The position numbers and the translations under genes were made by a program. Below, in pieces: positions 1 to 11,401 of a stretch of 64,000 nt of DNA. The notes under the pieces were generated by a model, which saw nothing but the letters and a program-made list of their open reading frames with translations, did not search any database and had not been told where the DNA came from. Numbering within the stretch: the stretch's first letter is position 1; the number at the start of each line of letters is the position of its first letter. Source of the DNA: Prosopocoilus inquinatus (taxonomy: Eukaryota > Arthropoda > Insecta > Coleoptera > Lucanidae); NCBI GenBank assembly GCA_036172665.1, contig CM069873.1, forward strand, positions 43,060,001 through 43,124,000, written 5' to 3'.

Positions 1-149
1 GAAACGTCAAATAACATAGTAGATAAGTAAGGATCGATTAGATACATCACAGGAACAACGCTAATACGTGTTGTTTCATTTAAAACTATTTCCAGCTTCA
101 GCTGCGTCCGAGAACTTCGTATCTCACAACAAAGTTACTGGAGTCCATC
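1..149. repeat. First monomer, used as the register reference
   Basis: This monomer belongs to the class with TTCAGCTGCG followed by GAGAACTTCG and CACAACAAAG. The more frequent class has TTCTGCTGCG followed by GAAAATTTCG and CACATTAGAG. Other recurrent classes have CTCCTGCTGCG with CCAAAAACTTCG and GATCAGAG, or GAAAACGTCG, or CACTTCAGAG joined to CCCATCC. Variants are linked in blocks rather than mixed at random: for example CACTTCAGAG is followed by CCCATCCAAACG and then by ATTACAT in the next unit. A common monomer has 29 G, 29 C and nine CpG dinucleotides. The unit is 2 bp longer than the DNA in a nucleosome core. Confidence 0.95.
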
Positions 150-153
150 GAAA
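137..153 (-). other. CENP-B-box-like 17-mer at the monomer junction (weak match)
   Basis: On the minus strand the sequence TTTCGATGGACTCCAGT spans the end of one monomer and the start of the next. Against the mammalian CENP-B box YTTCGTTGGAARCGGGA it matches 11 of 17 positions, and 7 of the 9 core positions (TTCG, the central A, and C and G of the CGGG part). It recurs at most monomer junctions. Monomers with CCATCC at the junction lose the TTCG core. A match this incomplete could be chance, and CENP-B-like binding is not established outside a few lineages. Confidence 0.2.
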
Positions 154-202
154 CGCCAAATAACATGATAGATGAGTAAGGATCGATTAGATACATCACA
201 GG

Positions 203-224
203 AACAACGCTAATGCGTGTTGTT
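203..224. other. Imperfect inverted repeat inside the monomer
   Basis: The arm AACAACGC (203-210) and the arm GCGTGTTGTT (215-224) flank a TAAT centre. The arms pair except for a two-base bulge (GT). The dyad recurs in nearly every monomer. The base just after TAAT is one of the main polymorphic sites: it is G in many monomers and A in others (TAATACGTG), and some units have TAGTGCG or AAATACG, so half of the arm is often weakened. Short dyads occur in many centromeric satellites; a role here is only inferred. Confidence 0.5.
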
Positions 225-3200
225 TCATTTAAAACTATTTCCAGCTTCAGCTGCGTCCGAGAACTTCGTATCTCACTTCAGAGTTACTGGAGCCCATCCA
301 AACGTCAAATAACATGATAGATGAGTAAGGATCGATTACATTCATCACAGGAACAACGCTAATACGTGTTGTTTCGTTTAAAACTATTTCCAGCTTCTGC
401 TGCGTCCGAAAATTTCGTATCTCACATTAGAGTTACTGGAGTCCATCGAAACGTCAAATAACATGATAGATGAGTAAGGATCGATTAGATACATCACAGG
501 AACAACGCTAATGCGTGTTGTTTCGTTTAAAACTATTTCCAGCTTCTGCTGCGTCCGAAAATTTCGTATCTCACATTAGAGTTACTGGAGTCCATCGAAA
601 CGTCAAATAACATGATAGATGAGTAAGGATCGATTAGATACATCACAGGAACAACGCTAATGCGTGTTGTTTCGTTTAAAACTATTTCCAGCTTCTGCTG
701 CGTCCGAAAATTTCGTATCTCACATCAGAGTTACTGGAGTCCATCGAAACGTCAAATAACATGATAGATGAGTAAGGATCGATTAGATACATCACAGGAA
801 CAACGCTAATGCGTGTTGTTTCATTTAAAACTATTTCCAGCTTCAGCTGCGTCCGAGAACTTCGTATCTCACTTCAGAGTTACTGGAGCCCATCCAAACG
901 TCAAATAACATGATAGATGAGTAAGGATCGATTACATTCATCACAGTAACAACGCTAATACGTGTTGTTTCGTTTAAAGCTATTTCCAGCTTCTGCTGCG
1001 TCCGAAAACGTCGTGTCTCACATCAGAGTTACTGGAGTCCATCGAAACGTCAAATAACATGATAGATAAGTAAGGATCGATTAGATACATCACAGGAACA
1101 ACGCTAATACGTGTTGTTTCGTTTAAAATTATTTCCAGCTTCTGCTGCGTCCGAAAATTTCGTATCTAACATCAAAGATACTGGAGTCCATCGAAACGCC
1201 AAATAACATGATAGATGAGTAAGGATCGATTAGATACATCACAGGAACAACGCTAATGCGTGTTGTTTCGTTTAAAACTATTTCCAGCTTCTGCTGCGTC
1301 CGAAAATTTCGTATCTCACATTAGAGTTACTGGAGTCCATCGAAACGTCAAATAACATGATAGATGAGTAAGGATCGATTAGATACATCACAGGAACAAC
1401 GCTAATACGTGTTGTTTCGTTTAAAACTATTTCCAGCTTCTGCTGCGTCCGAAAATTTCGTATCTCACATTAGAGTTACTGGAGTCCATCGAAACGTCAA
1501 ATAACATGATAGATGAGTAAGGATCGATTAGATACATCACAGGAACAACGCTAATACGTGTTGTTTCATTTAAAACTATTTCCAGCTTCAGCTGCGTCCG
1601 AGAACTTCGTATCTCACAACAAAGTTACTGGAGTCCATCGAAACCCCAAATAACATGATAGATGAGTAAGGATCGATTAGATACATCACAGGAACAACGC
1701 TAATGCGTGTTGTTTCGTTTAAAACTATTTCCAGCTTCTGCTGCGTCCGAAAATTTCGTATCTCACATTAGAGTTACTGGAGTCCATCGAAACGTCAAAT
1801 AACATGATAGATGAGTAAGGATCGATTAGATACATCATAGGAACAACGCTAATGCGTGTTGTTTCGTTTAAAACTATTTCCAGCTTCAGCTGCGTCCGAG
1901 AACTTCGAATCTCACTTCAGAGTTACTGGAGCCCATCCAAACGTCAAATAACATGATAGATGAGTAAGGATCGATTACATACATCACAGGAACAACGCTA
2001 GTGCGTGTTGTTTCGTTTAAAACTATTTCCAGCTTCTGCTGCGTCCGAAAATTTCGTATCTAACATCAAAGTTACTGGAGTCCATCGAAACGCCAAATAA
2101 CATGATAGATGAGTAAGGATCGATTAGATACATCACAGGAACAACGCTAATACGTGTTGCTTCGTTTAAAACTATTTCCAGCTTCTGCTGCGTCCGAAAA
2201 TTTCGTATCTCACATTAGAGTTACTGGAGTCCATCGAAACGTCAAATAAGATGATAGATGAGTAAGGATCGATTAGATGCATCACAGGAACAACGCTAAT
2301 GCGTGTTGTTTCGTTTAAAACTATTTCCAGCTTCTGCTGCGTCCGAAAATTTCGTATCTCACATTAGAGTTACTGGAGTCCATCGAAACGTCAAATAACA
2401 TGATAGATGAGTAAGGATCGATTAGATACATCACAGGAACAACGCTAATGCGTGTTGTTTCGTTTAAAACTATTTCCAGCTTCTGCTGCGTCCGAAAATT
2501 TCGTATCTCACATCAGAGTTACTGGAGTCCATCGAAACGTCAAACAACATAGTAGATAAGTAAGGATCGATTAGATACATCACAGGAACAACGCTAATGC
2601 GTGTTGTTTCGTTTAAAACTATTTCCAGCTTCTGCTGCGTCCGAAAATTTCGTATCTCACATTAGAGTTACTGGAGTCCATCGAAACGTCAAATAACATG
2701 ATAGATGGGTAAGGATCGATCAGATACATCATAGGAACAACGCTAATGCGTGTTGTTTCGTTTAAAACTATTTCCAGCTTCTGCTGCGTCCGAAAATTTC
2801 GTATCTCACATTAGAGTTACTGTAGTCCATCGAAACGTCAAATAACATGATAGATGAGTAAGGATCGATTAGATACATCACAGGAACAACGCTAATGCGT
2901 GTTGTTTCGTTTAAAACTATTTCGAGCTTCTGCTGCGTCCGAAAATTTCGTATCTCACATCAGAGTTACTGGAGTCCATCGAAACGTCAAATAACATAGT
3001 AGATAAGTAAGGATCGATTAGATACATCACAGGAACAACGCTAATACGTGTTGTTTCATTTAAAACTATTTCCAGCTTCAGCTGCGTCCGAGAACTTCGT
3101 ATCTCACAACAAAGTTACTGGAGTCCATCGAAACGCCAAATAACATGATAGATGAGTAAGGATCGATTAGATACATCACAGGAACAACGCTAATGCGTGT

Positions 3201-4387
3201 TGTTTCATTTAAAACTATTTCCAGCTTCAGCTGCGTCCGAGAACTTCGTATCTCACTTCAGAGTTACTGGAGCCCATCCAAACGTCAAATAACATGATAG
3301 ATGAGTAAGGATCGATTACATTCATCACAGGAACAACGCTAATACGTGTTGTTTCGTTTAAAACTATTTCCAGCTTCTGCTGCGTCCGAAAATTTCGTAT
3401 CTCACATTAGAGTTACTGGAGTCCATCGAAACGTCAAATAACATGATAGATGAGTAAGGATCGATTAGATACATCACAGGAACAACGCTAATGCGTGTTG
3501 TTTCGTTTAAAACTATTTCCAGCTTCTGCTGCGTCCGAAAATTTCGTATCTCACATTAGAGTTACTGGAGTCCATCGAAACGTCAAATAACATGATAGAT
3601 GAGTAAGGATCGATTAGATACATCACAGGAACAACGCTAATGCGTGTTGTTTCGTTTAAAACTATTTCCAGCTTCTGCTGCGTCCGAAAATTTCGTATCT
3701 CACATAAGAGTTACTGGAGTCCATCGAAACGTCAAATAACATGATAGATGAGTAAGGATCGATTAGATACATCACAGGAACAACGCTAATGCGTGTTGTT
3801 TCATTTAAAACTATTTCCAGCTTCAGCTGCGTCCGAGAACTTCGTATCTCACTTCAGAGTTACTGGAGCCCATCCAAACGTCAAATAACATGATAGATGA
3901 GTAAGGATCGATTACATTCATCACAGTAACAACGCTAATACGTGTTGTTTCGTTTAAAGCTATTTCCAGCTTCTGCTGCGTCCGAAAACGTCGTATCTCA
4001 CATCAGAGTTACTGGAGTCCATCGAAACGTCAAATAACATGATAGATAAGTAAGGATCGATTAGATACATCACAGGAACAACGCTAATACGTGTTGTTTC
4101 GTTTAAAATTATTTCCAGCTTCTGCTGCGTCCGAAAATTTCGTATCTAACATCAAAGATACTGGAGTCCATCGAAACGCCAAATAACATGATAGATGAGT
4201 AAGGATCGATTAGATACATCACAGGAACAACGCTAATGCGTGTTGTTTCGTTTAAAACTATTTCCAGCTTCTGCTGCGTCCGAAAATTTCGTATCTCACA
4301 TTAGAGTTACTGGAGTCCATCGAAACGTCAAATAACATGATAGATGAGTAAGGATCGATTAGATACATCACAGGAACAACGCTAATA

Positions 4388-7300
4388 CGTGTTGTTTCGT
4401 TTAAAACTATTTCCAGCTTCTGCTGCGTCCGAAAATTTCGTATCTCACATTAGAGTTACTGGAGTCCATCGAAACGTCAAATAACATGATAGATGAGTAA
4501 GGATCGATTAGATACATCACAGGAACAACGCTAATACGTGTTGTTTCATTTAAAACTATTTCCAGCTTCAGCTGCGTCCGAGAACTTCGTATCTCACAAC
4601 AAAGTTACTGGAGTCCATCGAAACCCCAAATAACATGATAGATGAGTAAGGATCGATTAGATACATCACAGGAACAACGCTAATGCGTGTTGTTTCGTTT
4701 AAAACTATTTCCAGCTTCTGCTGCGTCCGAAAATTTCGTATCTCACATTAGAGTTACTGGAGTCCATCGAAACGTCAAATAACATGATAGATGAGTAAGG
4801 ATCGATTAGATACATCATAGGAACAACGCTAATGCGTGTTGTTTCGTTTAAAACTATTTCCAGCTTCAGCTGCGTCCGAGAACTTCGAATCTCACTTCAG
4901 AGTTACTGGAGCCCATCCAAACGTCAAATAACATGATAGATGAGTAAGGATCGATTACATACATCACAGGAACAACGCTAGTGCGTGTTGTTTCGTTTAA
5001 AACTATTTCCAGCTTCTGCTGCGTCCGAAAATTTCGTATCTAACATCAAAGTTACTGGAGTCCATCGAAACGCCAAATAACATGATAGATGAGTAAGGAT
5101 CGATTAGATACATCACAGGAACAACGCTAATACGTGTTGCTTCGTTTAAAACTATTTCCAGCTTCTGCTGCGTCCGAAAATTTCGTATCTCACATTAGAG
5201 TTACTGGAGTCCATCGAAACGTCAAATAAGATGATAGATGAGTAAGGATCGATTAGATGCATCACAGGAACAACGCTAATGCGTGTTGTTTCGTTTAAAA
5301 CTATTTCCAGCTTCTGCTGCGTCCGAAAATTTCGTATCTCACATTAGAGTTACTGGAGTCCATCGAAACGTCAAATAACATGATAGATGAGTAAGGATCG
5401 ATTAGATACATCACAGGAACAACGCTAATGCGTGTTGTTTCGTTTAAAACTATTTCCAGCTTCTGCTGCGTCCGAAAATTTCGTATCTCACATCAGAGTT
5501 ACTGGAGTCCATCGAAACGTCAAACAACATAGTAGATAAGTAAGGATCGATTAGATACATCACAGGAACAACGCTAATGCGTGTTGTTTCGTTTAAAACT
5601 ATTTCCAGCTTCTGCTGCGTCCGAAAATTTCGTATCTCACATTAGAGTTACTGGAGTCCATCGAAACGTCAAATAAGATGATAGATGAGTAAGGATCGAT
5701 TAGATACATCACAGGAACAACGCTAATGCGTGTTGTTTCGTTTAAAACTATTTCCAGCTTCTGCTGCGTCCGAAAATTTCGTATCTCACATTAGAGATAC
5801 TGGAGTCCATCGAAACGTCAAATAACATGATAGATGAGTAAGGATCGATTAGATACATCACAGGAACAACGCTAATGCGTGTTGTTTCGTTTAAAACTAT
5901 TTCCAGCTTCTGCTGCGTCCGAAAATTTCGTATCTCACATCAGAGTTACTGGAGTCCATCGAAACGTCAAATAACATAGTAGATAAGCAAGGATCGATTA
6001 GATACATCACAGGAACAACGCTAATACGTGTTGTTTCGTTTAAAACTATTTCCAGCTTCTGCTGCGTCCGAAAACTTTGTATCTCACATCAGAGTTACTA
6101 GAGTCAATCGAAACGTCAAATAACATGATAGATGAATAAGGATCGATTAGATACATCAACGGAACAACGCTAATGCGTGTTGTTTCATTTAAAACTATTT
6201 CCAGCTTCAGCTGCGTCCGAGAACTTCGAATCTCACTTCAGAGTTACTGGAGCCCATCCAAACGTCAAATAACATGATAGATGAGTAAGGATCGATTACA
6301 TACATCACAGGAACAACGCTAGTGCGTGTTGTTTCGTTTAAAACTATTTCCAGCTTCTGCTGCGTCCGAAAATTTCGTATCTAACATCAAAGTTACTGGA
6401 GTCCATCGAAACGCCAAATAACATGATAGATGAGTAAGGATCGATTAGATACATCACAGGAACAACGCTAATACGTGTTGCTTCGTTTAAAACTATTTCC
6501 AGCTTCTGCTGCGTCCGAAAATTTCGTATCTCACATTAGAGTTACTGGAGTCCATCGAAACGTCAAATAAGATGATAGATGAGTAAGGATCGATTAGATA
6601 CATCACAGGAACAACGCTAATGCGTGTTGTTTCGTTTAAAACTATTTCCAGCTTCTGCTGCGTCCGAAAATTTCGTATCTCACATTAGAGATACTGGAGT
6701 CCATCGAAACGTCAAATAACATGATAGATGAGTAAGGATCGATTAGATACATCACAGGAACAACGCTAATGCGTGTTGTTTCATTTAAAACTATTTCCAG
6801 CTTCAGCTGCGTCCGAGAACTTCGTATCTCACTTCAGAGTTACTGGAGCCCATCCAAACGTCAAATAACATGATAGATGAGTAAGGATCGATTACATTCA
6901 TCACAGGAACAACGCTAATACGTGTTGTTTCGTTTAAAACTATTTCCAGCTTCTGCTGCGTCCGAAAATTTCGTATCTCACATTAGAGTTACTGGAGTCC
7001 ATCGAAACGTCAAATAACATGATAGATGAGTAAGGATCGATTAGATACATCACAGGAACAACGCTAATGCGTGTTGTTTCGTTTAAAACTATTTCCAGCT
7101 TCTGCTGCGTCCGAAAATTTCGTATCTCACATTAGAGTTACTGGAGTCCATCGAAACGTCAAATAACATGATAGATGAGTAAGGATCGATTAGATACATC
7201 ACAGGAACAACGCTAATGCGTGTTGTTTCGTTTAAAACTATTTCCAGCTTCTGCTGCGTCCGAAAATTTCGTATCTCACATCAGAGTTACTGGAGTCCAT

Positions 7301-10300
7301 CGAAACGTCAAATAACATGATAGATGAGTAAGGATCGATTAGATACATCACAGGAACAACGCTAATGCGTGTTGTTTCATTTAAAACTATTTCCAGCTTC
7401 AGCTGCGTCCGAGAACTTCGTATCTCACTTCAGAGTTACTGGAGCCCATCCAAACGTCAAATAACATGATAGATGAGTAAGGATCGATTACATTCATCAC
7501 AGTAACAACGCTAATACGTGTTGTTTCGTTTAAAGCTATTTCCAGCTTCTGCTGCGTCCGAAAACGTCGTATCTCACATCAGAGTTACTGGAGTCCATCG
7601 AAACGTCAAATAACATGATAGATAAGTAAGGATCGATTAGATACATCACAGGAACAACGCTAATACGTGTTGTTTCGTTTAAAATTATTTCCAGCTTCTG
7701 CTGCGTCCGAAAATTTCGTATCTAACATCAAAGATACTGGAGTCCATCGAAACGCCAAATAACATGATAGATGAGTAAGGATCGATTAGATACATCACAG
7801 GAACAACGCTAATGCGTGTTGTTTCGTTTAAAACTATTTCCAGCTTCTGCTGCGTCCGAAAATTTCGTATCTCACATTAGAGTTACTGGAGTCCATCGAA
7901 ACGTCAAATAACATGATAGATGAGTAAGGATCGATTAGATACATCACAGGAACAACGCTAATACGTGTTGTTTCATTTAAAACTATTTCCAGCTTCAGCT
8001 GCGTCCGAGAACTTCGTATCTCACAACAAAGTTACTGGAGTCCATCGAAACCCCAAATAACATGATAGATGAGTAAGGATCGATTAGATACATCACAGGA
8101 ACAACGCTAATGCGTGTTGTTTCGTTTAAAACTATTTCCAGCTTCTGCTGCGTCCGAAAATTTCGTATCTCACATTAGAGTTACTGGAGTCCATCGAAAC
8201 GTCAAATAACATGATAGATGAGTAAGGATCGATTAGATACATCATAGGAACAACGCTAATGCGTGTTGTTTCGTTTAAAACTATTTCCAGCTTCAGCTGC
8301 GTCCGAGAACTTCGAATCTCACTTCAGAGTTACTGGAGCCCATCCAAACGTCAAATAACATGATAGATGAGTAAGGATCGATTACATACATCACAGGAAC
8401 AACGCTAGTGCGTGTTGTTTCGTTTAAAACTATTTCCAGCTTCTGCTGCGTCCGAAAATTTCGTATCTAACATCAAAGTTACTGGAGTCCATCGAAACGC
8501 CAAATAACATGATAGATGAGTAAGGATCGATTAGATACATCACAGGAACAACGCTAATACGTGTTGCTTCGTTTAAAACTATTTCCAGCTTCTGCTGCGT
8601 CCGAAAATTTCGTATCTCACATTAGAGTTACTGGAGTCCATCGAAACGTCAAATAAGATGATAGATGAGTAAGGATCGATTAGATGCATCACAGGAACAA
8701 CGCTAATGCGTGTTGTTTCGTTTAAAACTATTTCCAGCTTCTGCTGCGTCCGAAAATTTCGTATCTCACATTAGAGTTACTGGAGTCCATCGAAACGTCA
8801 AATAACATGATAGATGAGTAAGGATCGATTAGATACATCACAGGAACAACGCTAATGCGTGTTGTTTCGTTTAAAACTATTTCCAGCTTCTGCTGCGTCC
8901 GAAAATTTCGTATCTCACATCAGAGTTACTGGAGTCCATCGAAACGTCAAACAACATAGTAGATAAGTAAGGATCGATTAGATACATCACAGGAACAACG
9001 CTAATGCGTGTTGTTTCGTTTAAAACTATTTCCAGCTTCTGCTGCGTCCGAAAATTTCGTATCTCACATTAGAGTTACTGGAGTCCATCGAAACGTCAAA
9101 TAAGATGATAGATGAGTAAGGATCGATTAGATACATCACAGGAACAACGCTAATGCGTGTTGTTTCGTTTAAAACTATTTCCAGCTTCTGCTGCGTCCGA
9201 AAATTTCGTATCTCACATTAGAGATACTGGAGTCCATCGAAACGTCAAATAACATGATAGATGAGTAAGGATCGATTAGATACATCACAGGAACAACGCT
9301 AATGCGTGTTGTTTCGTTTAAAACTATTTCCAGCTTCTGCTGCGTCCGAAAATTTCGTATCTCACATCAGAGTTACTGGAGTCCATCGAAACGTCAAATA
9401 ACATAGTAGATAAGCAAGGATCGATTAGATACATCACAGGAACAACGCTAATACGTGTTGTTTCGTTTAAAACTATTTCCAGCTTCTGCTGCGTCCGAAA
9501 ACTTTGTATCTCACATCAGAGTTACTAGAGTCAATCGAAACGTCAAATAACATGATAGATGAATAAGGATCGATTAGATACATCAACGGAACAACGCTAA
9601 TGCGTGTTGTTTCATTTAAAACTATTTCCAGCTTCAGCTGCGTCCGAGAACTTCGAATCTCACTTCAGAGTTACTGGAGCCCATCCAAACGTCAAATAAC
9701 ATGATAGATGAGTAAGGATCGATTACATACATCACAGGAACAACGCTAGTGCGTGTTGTTTCGTTTAAAACTATTTCCAGCTTCTGCTGCGTCCGAAAAT
9801 TTCGTATCTAACATCAAAGTTACTGGAGTCCATCGAAACGCCAAATAACATGATAGATGAGTAAGGATCGATTAGATACATCACAGGAACAACGCTAATA
9901 CGTGTTGCTTCGTTTAAAACTATTTCCAGCTTCTGCTGCGTCCGAAAATTTCGTATCTCACATTAGAGTTACTGGAGTCCATCGAAACGTCAAATAAGAT
10001 GATAGATGAGTAAGGATCGATTAGATACATCACAGGAACAACGCTAATGCGTGTTGTTTCGTTTAAAACTATTTCCAGCTTCTGCTGCGTCCGAAAATTT
10101 CGTATCTCACATTAGAGATACTGGAGTCCATCGAAACGTCAAATAACATGATAGATGAGTAAGGATCGATTAGATACATCACAGGAACAACGCTAATGCG
10201 TGTTGTTTCATTTAAAACTATTTCCAGCTTCAGCTGCGTCCGAGAACTTCGTATCTCACTTCAGAGTTACTGGAGCCCATCCAAACGTCAAATAACATGA

Positions 10301-11401
10301 TAGATGAGTAAGGATCGATTACATTCATCACAGGAACAACGCTAATACGTGTTGTTTCGTTTAAAACTATTTCCAGCTTCTGCTGCGTCCGAAAATTTCG
10401 TATCTCACATTAGAGTTACTGGAGTCCATCGAAACGTCAAATAACATGATAGATGAGTAAGGATCGATTAGATACATCACAGGAACAACGCTAATGCGTG
10501 TTGTTTCGTTTAAAACTATTTCCAGCTTCTGCTGCGTCCGAAAATTTCGTATCTCACATTAGAGTTACTGGAGTCCATCGAAACGTCAAATAACATGATA
10601 GATGAGTAAGGATCGATTAGATACATCACAGGAACAACGCTAATGCGTGTTGTTTCGTTTAAAACTATTTCCAGCTTCTGCTGCGTCCGAAAATTTCGTA
10701 TCTCACATCAGAGTTACTGGAGTCCATCGAAACGTCAAATAACATGATAGATGAGTAAGGATCGATTAGATACATCACAGGAACAACGCTAATGCGTGTT
10801 GTTTCATTTAAAACTATTTCCAGCTTCAGCTGCGTCCGAGAACTTCGTATCTCACTTCAGAGTTACTGGAGCCCATCCAAACGTCAAATAACATGATAGA
10901 TGAGTAAGGATCGATTACATTCATCACAGTAACAACGCTAATACGTGTTGTTTCGTTTAAAGCTATTTCCAGCTTCTGCTGCGTCCGAAAACGTCGTATC
11001 TCACATCAGAGTTACTGGAGTCCATCGAAACGTCAAATAACATGATAGATAAGTAAGGATCGATTAGATACATCACAGGAACAACGCTAATACGTGTTGT
11101 TTCGTTTAAAATTATTTCCAGCTTCTGCTGCGTCCGAAAATTTCGTATCTAACATCAAAGATACTGGAGTCCATCGAAACGCCAAATAACATGATAGATG
11201 AGTAAGGATCGATTAGATACATCACAGGAACAACGCTAATGCGTGTTGTTTCGTTTAAAACTATTTCCAGCTTCTGCTGCGTCCGAAAATTTCGTATCTC
11301 ACATTAGAGTTACTGGAGTCCATCGAAACGTCAAATAACATGATAGATGAGTAAGGATCGATTAAATACATCACAGGAACAACGCTAATACGTGTTGTTT
11401 C
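4388..11401. repeat. 23-mer higher-order repeat (3,427 bp), two tandem copies
   Basis: Bases 4,388-7,974 match 7,815-11,401 at an offset of 3,427 bp, which is 23 x 149. Markers that repeat at this spacing include AGATAAGCAAGG (units starting 5,961 and 9,388), GAATAAGG with ATCAACGGAAC (about 6,130 and 9,560), and TCAAATAAGATG units. One mismatch is G at 7,938 against A at 11,365 (ATTAGATAC against ATTAAATAC). Upstream of the left boundary the same variant series continues at an offset of 24 monomers (for example AAAACGTCGT at 3,985 and 7,561). One copy has therefore lost, or the other gained, exactly one monomer. Confidence 0.9.

Larger units (their letters stand above)
1..5676. repeat. 20-mer higher-order repeat (2,980 bp), nearly two copies
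   Basis: Bases 1-2,696 match 2,981-5,676 at a constant offset of 2,980 bp, which is 20 x 149. The order of monomer variants is the same in both copies, including GAAACCCC monomers at 1,641 and 4,621, GTCAAACAACATAG at 2,539 and 5,519, and GATGCATCAC at about 2,277 and 5,257. I saw two point differences: G at 1,015 against A at 3,995, and C at 726 against A at 3,706. The match ends at ATAACATG against ATAAGATG (2,697/5,677), where the second copy switches to a different series of monomers. Confidence 0.92.

Noticed and set aside
76..95. CENP-B-box match on the plus strand at TTTCGTTTAAAACTATT-type sites
   Set aside because: Only TTCG, the central A and one C agree with the core (6 of 9), which is weaker than the minus-strand junction site and expected by chance in A/T-rich DNA.
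79..117. Phased A-tracts causing DNA bending (TTTAAAA and AAAATTT)
   Set aside because: The two tracts are about 29 bp apart, not close to a whole number of helical turns (31.5 bp for three), and only two strong tracts occur per monomer.
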